The translations under genes were made by a program, and so were the position numbers. From assembly GCF_019670005.1 (NCBI RefSeq), contig NZ_AP019783.1, positions 4,366,150-4,430,149 on the forward strand: a stretch of 64,000 nt of DNA, written 5' to 3'. This document shows, in pieces, positions 34,028 to 43,061 of this stretch (position 1 is its first letter; every line of letters begins with the position of its first letter). The stretch is from Methylomagnum ishizawai (GTDB lineage: Bacteria; Pseudomonadota; Gammaproteobacteria; Methylococcales; Methylococcaceae). The notes beneath the pieces are model-generated. The model ran no database searches. It was not told the origin of the DNA and worked only from the letters and a program-made list of their open reading frames with translations.

Positions 34028-37000
34028 CTACGGTTTGAGTTTTGGCAGCAAATCCACATCGCGCATGGCCTCGCTGAACGCCAGCGGGCTTAATTCGGTG
34101 ACGGAAGCCCGCTCGTCGCTGGCATCGCGCCAAGCGAACAGCTTCCCGAATTCATGGTCCGGTTCGCCCCACTCGGAGCCGCTGTAGCTATTCAACGAGT
34201 TGGCCTCCAAGATCACGGTCAAACCGCCAGTCACGGACTTGCAGAATACCGGGCCATGCGCCCGCCGTTCCCGCCGCCAACCTCGGTTGGCCAAGGCGTT
34301 GAGGGTGCCACCATTGACCTTCTTGCCCACGAAGCGGGTGACTTCACCGCTTTTTCGCTCGGCCTTGTTGGGCCGATACAACTCCCGGCCCAGCTGCTTG
34401 AACGGCTGGATGATTTCGTAATCGGTGAAGATTTGGCCGAAATTCCGGAACAGGTCTTCGGGCAGTTCCGCCGCCATCGCCAGGCCGATTTCGCCCTCGG
34501 CGGGCAACTCACAAGCCTCGTCGCGGTGGTCGGCGAGGCTGGAATCCTCCGCCACCCGGAAGGCTTCCACCCATTCGCCCTCCCGGTACACGCCCCATAC
34601 CAGCCTCCGCGCCAGATGGCACATCACCGGAACCGGATGCTCCATGAACAGCATTCGGAAGGTCGCGGGGGTCCAGCGGCGGCGGCGGGTCATGGCTTTG
34701 GTTAGGCGTTCGATTTGCTGTTTGGCGATGGCCTTGGCGTCCTTCTTGAGCGCGTTGAAACGCTGGGTGGCGTCGCGGGCGGCTTCCGCAATGTCGCTTT
34801 GCACGGGTTTGGGCAGGGTTTTGAGCCGCGCCCCGGATTCATCCCGCACCCAAGGCCGCAAAGCTTCGTCGAAACCGACGCTGAACCGGCGCGGGCCGAA
34901 ATCCAAAATCAAGGTGCCGTCCGCGCCCAGTCCCAAATCGGGCACCAACCAATCGGCCAGTTCCTCTTCCGACAACCCCCGCGCCGCCGCGATGTCGGCC
35001 AGCTTTTGCCGCGCCTGGGTCCGCAACCGCTCCGAGGCCGCCTTGTCGTCGGCGAGGGCGCTGAGCCGCTGCATCGCCACGTCGGTGCCGATGGCGACCA
35101 GCATATCCAATCCCGCCACGGCGCGGGCATGGGCACCGTGCTTCGACCATTCCACCAAGCGGGGCGTCAGACGCCGGGCGGTCTCGTCATCGCCCAGCAG
35201 GGCCAGGGCGGTCAAAACCCAACCCTCCTTGCTGGGTGTTCCGGCCACCCGCCAGGCCTCGAACACATCCCAAGCGAACCCGGCGAGGGAGTCGGGCTCG
35301 CACGCGGCCTTGACCTGTGCCAGTCCGGGATAGGGATCATCCAAGCGGCTGATGGCGAGCATCGCGCCCAGGTGCCCGACGGCGGAGAGGGGCAGGGCAC
35401 CGCCGCTGCTCAGCCGGGGCCGTCGGAACGCGGTCGGCACGAAGAAGGCGGGCGGCTTGGGCATCTTGGCCGGGACGCTCCACAGCGGGTCGGTTGCGAG
35501 CAGGGCGTCCACGGCGGACGCGGCGTCGGTGCCATAGTCGGCGGCGATGCGGCGGATTTGCGCCTCGAAGCCCTCCGCCGCCATTCCCCGCAACGTGGTC
35601 CAGGCATCCTCGCGGGCGGCACCGGGTTTGCCCAGGGCGGACGGGATCAGGGCGGCCAGCGCGGTTTCGGGATGCAGGCGCAACCAAGCCAGGGCGGGGG
35701 CCTTGGCCTGCTTGAGGTTGCGGAAGGCATGCGCCGCCAGCGGTGCGACCCGTGGAGTGCGGAAGGGCAAGGCCATGTCCAGCCCCCGGCCCGGCCTGGC
35801 CTGGATGTATTCCAGCAGTTTGGGCAGGGCTGCAAAGCCACGTTGGGCGAACAGCGCCCGCAACACCTCGGGTTCCCAGCCATGCCACAACTTGGCGGGA
35901 ATGCCCGCCCAAATGGCGTCGGCTACTTTGGGCGGCAGGATGGTCAAGGCGTCAGAGTGTAATTTGAGCAAATAAGCCGTGTATTCCAACGAATAAGCCC
36001 GGTCGAAATCGCTCGGATTGAGCGGCAATCCCGCCCGCGCCCGCGCTTGGGCCGCATCGGTGAGCGGGAGTTTCGCCAATCCCCACTCAATGCGGGCGGC
36101 TTCGGATTTGTCCCGCCAGTATCGCGCAATCTTCTCGTCCACGGCGCTTAGCCACTGCTCCCGCAGTCCCTCCGGCCAAACCAGCGCTTCCACTTGGCGG
36201 GGCGCGGCGAGGTCCAACACCGGCAAGGGCTTGGGCCGGTCCTTGCGGTTCCAGGGGGGATCGCGCAGCACTTCGGGCAGGGCTGCGGCGGCGGCTTCCT
36301 CCGGCGCGGCTTGGGGTTTCGCCAAACCGGCGTAACGTGCCCGCGCTTCGGGAGGGCAAGCGGCCAGGGCGGGTTCGACCGCGTCCGGCTGGCGTAGCGC
36401 GAGATGCGCCATCCAGGCTTCCAGCCCATCGGAACGGCCCAAGGCGGCGCGTTCCAGGGCGGAGGCCAGGCAGGCGGCGGGCCAGCGCTTGGCCAGTTTG
36501 TCCAGGGTGGCGCGGGACTCGGCGTCATCGAAGCGGGCCACCAGCGCGGCGATCATGGCGGGGATTCCGAGCCGGCCGAGACAGTCCAGCACGGGGCGCT
36601 TGTCCTTCTTGGTGGCCGTGATATCCAGCAGGGTTTCCAGCACCGGCAGCGCCTGATCCCCGTGCAGGTGGATTTGCAGCAGCACGCCCGGAATGGCGCT
36701 CTGGCCGCGCAGGACCGTGCGTTCCCGGTAATGCCGACAGGCCGTCGCCACCGACAAGGCGGCTTCGTCCAACCGCCATGCCCAGGGGGTCTGGGCCGCG
36801 GCGGCTTCGGCCCATTCCGCCACTTCGGGAAACAGGAAGCTGATGGTCCCATCCAATTCCCGGACGGCCTGGCCCCGGTGGCTTTCCGCCACTTGGCGGG
36901 CGGCGCGGTAGTCGGCTTCCGGTGCCGCCGCCAGGGCGTGCCGCAGGCGGCGGTATTCTTTGAGCAGGGGGAAACGCTGTTCGAGCCGGGCGTTATTCCA

Positions 37001-37501
37001 TTCTCTTTGGTCGTGGTCGATGTAATTGGTTTTGGTCGAGGCGATGAATTCCCGCCAGATATTCAGAAAGACTTCGGTCGTGAACGGCAGGGAATGCAGG
37101 GCCAAACTGGTCCGGGCCGCCCAGAGCAATTGTTCCTGTTGCGATGAATAATGGGGATAGAGGGCGGCGCACTGACACACCAATTCCCGCCAGAATTCCG
37201 GTGACGCCGCCCTGAGCCGGTCGGGGGCCAACAGGTCCGTGATCCGCGCTTCGGTCCAAGGACCGCTATCGTCGATGTCCAGATGCCGGGCGAGCGCGCT
37301 CCACACCGTTCCTTGCCGCGCCTCCCACGTCGGTTCGGTGAATCCATACGGTAATTCCCGGACGAAGGGATAGGCGGGAGCGGGCGATGCCGCGATGAAT
37401 TCCGGCACATGGACGCCCCGGACGATGGGCAGTTTGGCACGCAGGTCGTCGGTCCATTGAAAACCACCGGTGGGCCAGTCGATGGGTTGGGAAGCGGTCA
37501 T
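34028..37501 (-). CDS. DUF4132 giant protein, paralogue 2 (no WGR)
   Basis: The 1157-residue paralogue starts at ATG 37501 (MTASQPIDWPTGG). This start is chosen because an AAAGGAAAACC leader matches that of paralogue 3 and the domain begins immediately, although the frame is open 24 codons further. It shows IVRGVHVPEF near the N-terminus, helical repeats through the middle, and a C-terminal DUF4132 block with LVPDLGLGADG, ILDFGPRRF, CHLARRLVWGVY and IIQPFKQLGRELY. No WGR domain, catalytic motif or membrane segment is seen. It ends 42 bases before paralogue 3. Tandem duplication followed by divergence is the simplest history. Confidence 0.85.
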   Translation of the reverse strand: MTASQPIDWPTGGFQWTDDLRAKLPIVRGVHVPEFIAASPAPAYPFVRELPYGFTEPTWEARQGTVWSALARHLDIDDSGPWTEARITDLLAPDRLRAASPEFWRELVCQCAALYPHYSSQQEQLLWAARTSLALHSLPFTTEVFLNIWREFIASTKTNYIDHDQREWNNARLEQRFPLLKEYRRLRHALAAAPEADYRAARQVAESHRGQAVRELDGTISFLFPEVAEWAEAAAAQTPWAWRLDEAALSVATACRHYRERTVLRGQSAIPGVLLQIHLHGDQALPVLETLLDITATKKDKRPVLDCLGRLGIPAMIAALVARFDDAESRATLDKLAKRWPAACLASALERAALGRSDGLEAWMAHLALRQPDAVEPALAACPPEARARYAGLAKPQAAPEEAAAAALPEVLRDPPWNRKDRPKPLPVLDLAAPRQVEALVWPEGLREQWLSAVDEKIARYWRDKSEAARIEWGLAKLPLTDAAQARARAGLPLNPSDFDRAYSLEYTAYLLKLHSDALTILPPKVADAIWAGIPAKLWHGWEPEVLRALFAQRGFAALPKLLEYIQARPGRGLDMALPFRTPRVAPLAAHAFRNLKQAKAPALAWLRLHPETALAALIPSALGKPGAAREDAWTTLRGMAAEGFEAQIRRIAADYGTDAASAVDALLATDPLWSVPAKMPKPPAFFVPTAFRRPRLSSGGALPLSAVGHLGAMLAISRLDDPYPGLAQVKAACEPDSLAGFAWDVFEAWRVAGTPSKEGWVLTALALLGDDETARRLTPRLVEWSKHGAHARAVAGLDMLVAIGTDVAMQRLSALADDKAASERLRTQARQKLADIAAARGLSEEELADWLVPDLGLGADGTLILDFGPRRFSVGFDEALRPWVRDESGARLKTLPKPVQSDIAEAARDATQRFNALKKDAKAIAKQQIERLTKAMTRRRRWTPATFRMLFMEHPVPVMCHLARRLVWGVYREGEWVEAFRVAEDSSLADHRDEACELPAEGEIGLAMAAELPEDLFRNFGQIFTDYEIIQPFKQLGRELYRPNKAERKSGEVTRFVGKKVNGGTLNALANRGWRRERRAHGPVFCKSVTGGLTVILEANSLNSYSGSEWGEPDHEFGKLFAWRDASDERASVTELSPLAFSEAMRDVDLLPKLKP

Positions 37502-37544
37502 GGAGGTTTTCCTTTGTTGTTGATTCTTCTGAAAAAGCCAGTCA

Positions 37545-37577
37545 TAGGATGGGTGGAGCGCAGCGTAACCCATCCTA
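37545..37577. repeat. REP-like palindrome, copy 2
   Basis: A perfect 10-bp stem (37545-37554 with 37568-37577) encloses a 13-base loop reading GGAGCGCAGCGTA. It lies between paralogues 1 and 2 of the DUF4132 set, just before the second gene. The loop resembles that of the element at 15007-15034 while the stem differs with preserved pairing, as in dispersed REP-type elements. Confidence 0.65.
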
Positions 37578-37581
37578 TAAA

Positions 37582-40500
37582 TCAGGGTTTGAGCGGTGCC
37601 AGCAAATCCGTATCGCGGATGATCTCGCTGATCAGGATCGGATCGAGGCTGGCAAGGTCGATCAGGCCGTTCTTATCCCAAGTGCCTTGGCGGCGGACCA
37701 AAATGCCGGGGATGGTTTGTTCCGGCTCGTAACTCATCTCGCCGACGATGGTGCCCGGCTCTATCCGCAATTCGGCTTCCAATCCGCCGGGCAGGCGCTT
37801 GATGAACTCGCCCACCCAGCCTGCGTCCTGCGCCTGGCCGCGCTCCCAGCCCTTGTTCACCAAACCCATCACGCTGCCGGTGGCGACCTTTTTATCCTTG
37901 AAACGCTCGATAAGACCGGCGCGGCATTCCTCGTCGGTGGGGGCGTAGGTTTCCCGGCCCAGTTGCTTGAACGGCTGGATGATTTCGTAATCGCCGAAAA
38001 CTTGGCCGAAGTCGCGGCGGTCGTCCTCCGGCATTTCCAAAACATGGGCCAGACCCACCTCTACCCCCTCCGGCAGCGGGTAGGCGTCGTCGTGGCGGTC
38101 GGCCAAGCTCAGGTCTTCCGCCACCCGGAACGCCCCGGCGAATTGGCCGTCGCGGTACACGCCCCACACCAAGCGCCGCGCCAGATGCCGCATCAGCGGA
38201 TGATCCAGGAACAAGCGCCGGAATTCCGCATCGGTCCAGCGGCGGCGACCGCACATGGCGAGTTCCAGGCGGGTGACTTGCAGGCTGGCGATGGCTTTGG
38301 CGTCTTTCTTGATGGTTTTGTAATGTTCAACCGCCGCCCCCGCCCGCTCGGGGTCGTCGCCCTTGTTGGGCTTGGGCAAATCTTTGAGGCGGGTGCCCGC
38401 CCCGTCCTTGACGAAGGGTTTCAGCGCCTCGTCGAAACCCACGGAGAACCGGCGCGGGCCGAAATCCAACACCGCCGTGCCGGTGTCGTCTAGCCCCAAA
38501 TCGGGCACCAAGCGGTCGGCCAGTTCCTCGGCGGTGAAGCCCCGTGCCGCGGCCACCTGGGCGATTTTTTCCCTGGCCCGCTCCTGCAAACCCTTGAACT
38601 TCACTTTCTGGGCGATGCCATTGAGGTGCATCAAGGCCACGTCGGTGCCGATGGCGGCGAGGATGTCGAGCCCGGCGACGGCGCGGGCGTGGGCGGCTTC
38701 GCCGGGCCATTCGCGGATTTTCGGGGCGAGGCGGCGGGCGGTTTCGTCGTCGCCCAAGAGACCCAGCGCGGTGAAGGCCCAAGCTTCCTTGCTCGGCGCG
38801 GCGGCGGCCAGCCAAGCCTCGAACACATCCCAGGCGAACTCGGCCAGGGAGGCCCGGACGCAGGCACCCAGCACGGTGTCCAATCCGGCATAGGGTTCGT
38901 CGAGCTTGCCCAGGGTGAGCATCCGGGCCACATGCTCCACGGCGACGAGCGGCAAAGCGCCCCCATCCACCAGGATCGGGCGGCGGAAGGCGGCGGGCAC
39001 GAAGAAGCCGGGTAGCTTGGGCATTTTGGCCGGGACGATCAGGGCCGGATCGGCCCCCAGCAAGCGCTCGACCGCAGCGGTGGCGGCATCGCCGTAAGTG
39101 GCTGCGATGCGGCGGACTTCGGCCTCGCAGCCGTTTTGGGCCAGCCAGCGCAGGGCGTATTGGGCGTTGTCGCGGGGCTGGCGGTCCGCGCCGAAGGCGG
39201 GGGGAATCAGGGCGGTGATGGCGGTTTCGCGGTGGGCGCACAGCCAAGCGATGGCGTGGGGACGGGCTTTCTTGAGGTTCTTCAGGGCGTGGGCGGCGAG
39301 GGGTGCCACGCGGAGCGAGCGGAACGGTAAGGTGTGGCGCAAGCCATATTCGGGATTGGTCGAGACATAGGCGAGCAGGCCAGGCAAACAATTGAGTTGA
39401 TAACGCTCGACTATGGCCGACAGCGCATTCTTTTGCCAATCATGCCACAGGTTGGCCGGCAGGTTATTCCAAACGGCTAATGCGACCGGATCGGGCAACC
39501 ACAGCAACATTCCGAGGTTTGGGTAATGGTAATCCCTTTGTTCTAGGTCATCGGAAGTAGGTGGAATCCCTGCGAGTACACGCTTGTGGGCGGAGTCCTT
39601 AATATGGAATTCGCGTAAGCAAAACCTTTCCACGGTCAGCCCCGGTTCCGTCCGTTGCAATTGGTTGAGGAGTGGCTGCAAGTGTTCGTCTGACGATTTG
39701 GCCACTTGCCATTTTTGCTGCAAACCTTCTGGCCAGAGCATCTCATCCGGTTGCTCCGGCGTCACGAGCGCCAAGGTGGGCAGAGGTTCGGGCCGCTGCT
39801 TCCATGTCCACGGCGGATTCCTCAGCAATTCCGGCAAGGCTTCCGGCGGGGCTTCCTCCGGCTGGGCCAATCCGGTCAGCAAGCCTTGGAACCGCTCCCG
39901 CTCGACAGCGCCGCAAACGGCCAGGGCGGGTTCCACACAGTCGGGAAAACGCAGCGCCAACCGCGCCGCCCAGCCTTCCAAGCCGCGATCATGGCGGGCC
40001 ACGGCGTGTTCGATGGCGGTTTTCAGGGTGGCGGCGGGCCATTCCCCGGCCACATCGTCTAGCGCCAACCGGACTTCCTTGTGATCGAAGCGGCTCACCA
40101 GGGCCGGAATCAGGGCCGGAATCCGCATCCTCAGCAACAGCTTCACGAACTTGGCCGTGTGGTCCTGGGTACCCGCCTTATCGACCAGCATTTCCAGGAA
40201 GGGAAACGCGGCCTCGCCATGCAGATGGACTTGCAGCAAGGCAACGGGGGGCGTGCGGTAGGCGTTCACGTATTGGCCCCGGTGATGGCGGCAGGCCATT
40301 TCGACCGACATCACGCAGTCATCCAGCCACCAACCCATTTCATGGCTGCCCGGTTGCGCCACGCAATCCTCGGCCCACTGGCGCATTTCCGGGAAAACGT
40401 AGCTCACCACGCAGTCCAGTTCGAGGGCGCGGCCCCGGAAACCCGCGGCGATTTGGCGGGCGGCGAGATAGAGTGCCTCCGGGGCGGCGGCCAAGGCGTG

Positions 40501-41322
40501 GCGCAGGAATTCATAGGTGGAGCGCCTGACATACCCATTATTCTTGCCGCTGGCGGTTTGCGCCAACCACAGCAAAAGCTCGGTGGCAAACGCCGGGGAA
40601 TGCAGCGCGCAGGCGGTCTTTGCCGCCCACAGTAGATGCTGTTGTTGGTTATAGTCGGCCCGGCCCGCGCATTGAACGATCAATTCGTGCCAATACTCGG
40701 GATCATCGCCCCGCAGCAACGCGGGCTGCAACCGCGCCAGGGCGTCGGCTTCCGTCCAGCGGGCCATGCCCGTGGCTACGATGGCTTGGGTGAAACTGAT
40801 CCATTGTTGTTGCACCCAATTGAGCGTATGGGGGCTGTTTGCCGTGTCGGCAAAGCTGGGTATTTCCCGCAGCGGGTCGCCGGGCTGATCGAATTCGGGG
40901 ACGTGGATGCCGCGGATCACCGGCAATTGCTTGCGCAGGCCGTTGTCCCAGAGGAAGCCGCCGCCGGGCCATTGGATGGCGGAAATGGGGGATGTGGCGA
41001 CGGGGGGTTCGGGCTGGACCGCTTCCGGTGTGGGTGGCGTGGGTTGGGGATCGACCGTGGCGGGTTCTGGCTTTTGGATAGGCTTGGGCGTGGGCACCGG
41101 GGCTGCCATGCCGATGGCGGCGATTTCCCGATAGCCCTTGCCGGTCTTTTCTTTGACGAGCTTGGCCGCCTCCGCCGATGCCGCCGCGTTCGATGGGAAA
41201 CGCTTGGTTTTGGTTTGACCATTCGTGCCGATGCGGCCAAACGTCACGGTCAATTCCACATCCTCGACTTGGATTTGCCAGAATTTGCGGGATGTTCCTT
41301 CTATCAGCTCGAAACGGCGCAT
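37582..41322 (-). CDS. WGR-domain DUF4132 giant protein, paralogue 1
   Basis: This 1246-residue protein is probably the first gene of the operon. Residues ~1-80 form a WGR domain (FELIEGTSRKFWQI, then TVTFGRIGTNGQTKTKRF, with Phe in place of the usual Trp). WGR domains in PARP-type proteins bind damaged DNA or nucleic-acid ends. A Pro/Thr-rich linker (~85-135) leads to the shared start IQWPGGGFLWDNGLRKQ, helical repeats and the C-terminal DUF4132 block (LVPDLGLDDTG, VLDFGPRRF, LMRHLARRLVWGVY, IIQPFKQLGRETY). The start at 41322 is decided by AGGAG seven bases upstream and the immediate WGR fold. It may be the nucleic-acid sensor of the system, and the two shorter paralogues accessory or variant copies. 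Confidence 0.9.
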   Translation of the reverse strand: MRRFELIEGTSRKFWQIQVEDVELTVTFGRIGTNGQTKTKRFPSNAAASAEAAKLVKEKTGKGYREIAAIGMAAPVPTPKPIQKPEPATVDPQPTPPTPEAVQPEPPVATSPISAIQWPGGGFLWDNGLRKQLPVIRGIHVPEFDQPGDPLREIPSFADTANSPHTLNWVQQQWISFTQAIVATGMARWTEADALARLQPALLRGDDPEYWHELIVQCAGRADYNQQQHLLWAAKTACALHSPAFATELLLWLAQTASGKNNGYVRRSTYEFLRHALAAAPEALYLAARQIAAGFRGRALELDCVVSYVFPEMRQWAEDCVAQPGSHEMGWWLDDCVMSVEMACRHHRGQYVNAYRTPPVALLQVHLHGEAAFPFLEMLVDKAGTQDHTAKFVKLLLRMRIPALIPALVSRFDHKEVRLALDDVAGEWPAATLKTAIEHAVARHDRGLEGWAARLALRFPDCVEPALAVCGAVERERFQGLLTGLAQPEEAPPEALPELLRNPPWTWKQRPEPLPTLALVTPEQPDEMLWPEGLQQKWQVAKSSDEHLQPLLNQLQRTEPGLTVERFCLREFHIKDSAHKRVLAGIPPTSDDLEQRDYHYPNLGMLLWLPDPVALAVWNNLPANLWHDWQKNALSAIVERYQLNCLPGLLAYVSTNPEYGLRHTLPFRSLRVAPLAAHALKNLKKARPHAIAWLCAHRETAITALIPPAFGADRQPRDNAQYALRWLAQNGCEAEVRRIAATYGDAATAAVERLLGADPALIVPAKMPKLPGFFVPAAFRRPILVDGGALPLVAVEHVARMLTLGKLDEPYAGLDTVLGACVRASLAEFAWDVFEAWLAAAAPSKEAWAFTALGLLGDDETARRLAPKIREWPGEAAHARAVAGLDILAAIGTDVALMHLNGIAQKVKFKGLQERAREKIAQVAAARGFTAEELADRLVPDLGLDDTGTAVLDFGPRRFSVGFDEALKPFVKDGAGTRLKDLPKPNKGDDPERAGAAVEHYKTIKKDAKAIASLQVTRLELAMCGRRRWTDAEFRRLFLDHPLMRHLARRLVWGVYRDGQFAGAFRVAEDLSLADRHDDAYPLPEGVEVGLAHVLEMPEDDRRDFGQVFGDYEIIQPFKQLGRETYAPTDEECRAGLIERFKDKKVATGSVMGLVNKGWERGQAQDAGWVGEFIKRLPGGLEAELRIEPGTIVGEMSYEPEQTIPGILVRRQGTWDKNGLIDLASLDPILISEIIRDTDLLAPLKP

Positions 41323-41606
41323 GGATGTCTCCTGCTTTTGGATTGCAAACGGCTGGGGAGATTGTAATACCGATATAAACGGTGTCCGCTGTCCCACTGT
41401 GCTTTATGGAAACCCGATACAAGAAGCCTCCGCACCCTGCACCTTAAAAGAACGGTTATAGAGGAGGGTTGTCAGCCGAAAGCGGGTTTCTGCCTTGGTC
41501 GATTCGGTGACGCGGCAGACGACCGCAATCGACCGACCGGCTCCCTCGGTTCGTCCACGGTGGTGTTCGCTGCAGTTTCGGGCGCAGCCCGGCCGTTTGG
41601 CTCAAA
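41323..41606. other. Upstream region of the minus-strand operon
   Basis: These ~280 bases lie between the first DUF4132 gene and the left end of the ISAzo13 element. They should contain the operon promoter (minus strand, probably within 41330-41470, which is moderately A/T-rich). No operator or gene was recognised. The element inserted here could also have altered expression of the operon. Confidence 0.4.
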
Positions 41607-42941
41607 TAAGGATATGGCCGAAATTAACTTCCCGACTTCGCTGCGAAGCAGGCCGAGCCGTCGGATAACGTAGGGATTGGCGAATCGTGGAGATGAGTGG
41701 GGCTGATGGGTTACGACGAAGCCATCGAGACGAAGATGCGGCGGTTGTTCGAGAGGCTGTCGGAGAAGGACCGGCGGAGATACGCGGGGATCGAGGCGGC
41801 CAAGCTGGGGCACGGCGGCACGGAGTACATCGCGGGGCTGTTCGGGCTGGACCCGAAGACGGTGCGGCGGGGCCTGGCGGAACTGGAAACGGAGGACGAC
41901 CCGGAAGCCGGGCGGGTCAGGAAAAAAAGGCGGGGGCCGGAAAGAGGCGGTTGAACGGCGTCCGAGGCTGGAAGGGAACTTCCTCAAGCTGCTGGCGGAG
42001 TTCACGGCGGGCGATCCGATGCGGGAAGGTGGTGCTGTGGACGAACCTATCGCGGCGTGAGATCAGCCGCCGCCTGGCGGAGATGGGAAGCCCGGCGAGC
42101 CGCCACACGGTCCGCAAGCTGATGAGGCGGCACGGCCTGGGGCAGCGCAAGGCGCGCAAGAAGAAGTCGCTGGGGGCCCATCCCGACCGCGACGCGCAGT
42201 TCCGCAACATCGCCAAGCTCAAGGCGGGATACTTGGCGGCGGGCGATCCGGTGCTCAGCATCGACACCAAGAAGAAGGAATTGATCGGCAACTTCGCCCG
42301 GGAGGGCCATACCCATACCCAGGTGCCCGTCGACGTTCTGGACCATGATTTCCCCAGCGCGGGCGAAGGCAAGCTGATCCCGCACGGCATCTATGATTTG
42401 GCGCGGAACGAGGGCCATATCTACCCCGACACCCGCCACGACACCAGCGAGTTCTGTTGCGACAGCATCGCCCATTGGTGGGAGCGGCATGGCCGCCGGA
42501 ACTATCCCGGCCGCCGCCGGTTGCTGCTGCTGTGCGATGGGGGCGGCAGCAACGCCTCCAACCGGCATGTGTTCAAGGACGCCCTGCAATGGCTCGCCGA
42601 CCGGCTGGGAATCGAAATCCGCGTCGCGCATTACCCGCCGTATTGCTCGAAGCACAACCCCATCGAGCACCGGCTGTTCCCGCACATCACCCGCGCCTGC
42701 CAGGGCGTGGTGTTCCATTCCGTCGCCATCGCCCGGCAATTCATGGCGCGGGCCAAGACCTCCAAGGGATTGAGGGTGACGGTGGATATCCTGGCCGGGA
42801 CCTACGCCACGGGGAAGAAGTGCTCCGCCGACTTCCTCGAAACCATGAGGATCGTCTTCGACGACTTCCTTCCCCGATGGAACTACCGCGCCATTCCCAT
42901 GGCTATCTGATTCCGGGAAGTTATTCCTGGCCAAATCCTTA
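41607..42941 (+). mobile_element. ISAzo13-family insertion sequence
   Basis: The element is 1335 bp, bounded by imperfect 28-bp terminal inverted repeats (41607-41634 and 42914-42941; about 23 positions pair). It holds one frameshifted ISAzo13-type transposase. A target duplication could not be defined with confidence. It lies just upstream of the DUF4132 operon. Confidence 0.85.
41697..42910 (+). pseudogene. ISAzo13-family DDE transposase, double frameshift
   Basis: The coding sequence passes through all three frames. The first frame (from GTG 41697 or ATG 41706) ends at 41954 with an N-terminal helix-turn-helix region. The family-typical segment KEAVERRPRLEGNFLKLLAE follows in another frame from an A7 run (~41922-41928). 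The final frame begins near 42025 and runs to 42910 with SIDTKKKELIGNF (first Asp), LLLCDGGGSN (second Asp) and NPIEHRLF (Glu) of the DDE triad. Each junction is explained by one extra base, in A7 and in GGTGGTG. A programmed shift at A7 is conceivable, but two shifts argue for decay. Confidence 0.8.
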
Positions 42942-43061
42942 GCGAATATCGGGTGGGAATTCTATACCGCGCATCACTTTGAATCGCACCCGTTAGAAGC
43001 TGTCTGGCAAAAAGGAATTCCTGTAGAGTCAAGCCCCCCGTTGAATGCGAATTACGAGCTA

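Noticed and set aside
41600-42948. A target-site duplication of the ISAzo13 element
   Set aside because: Flanking bases do not give an unambiguous direct repeat at the inferred ends.
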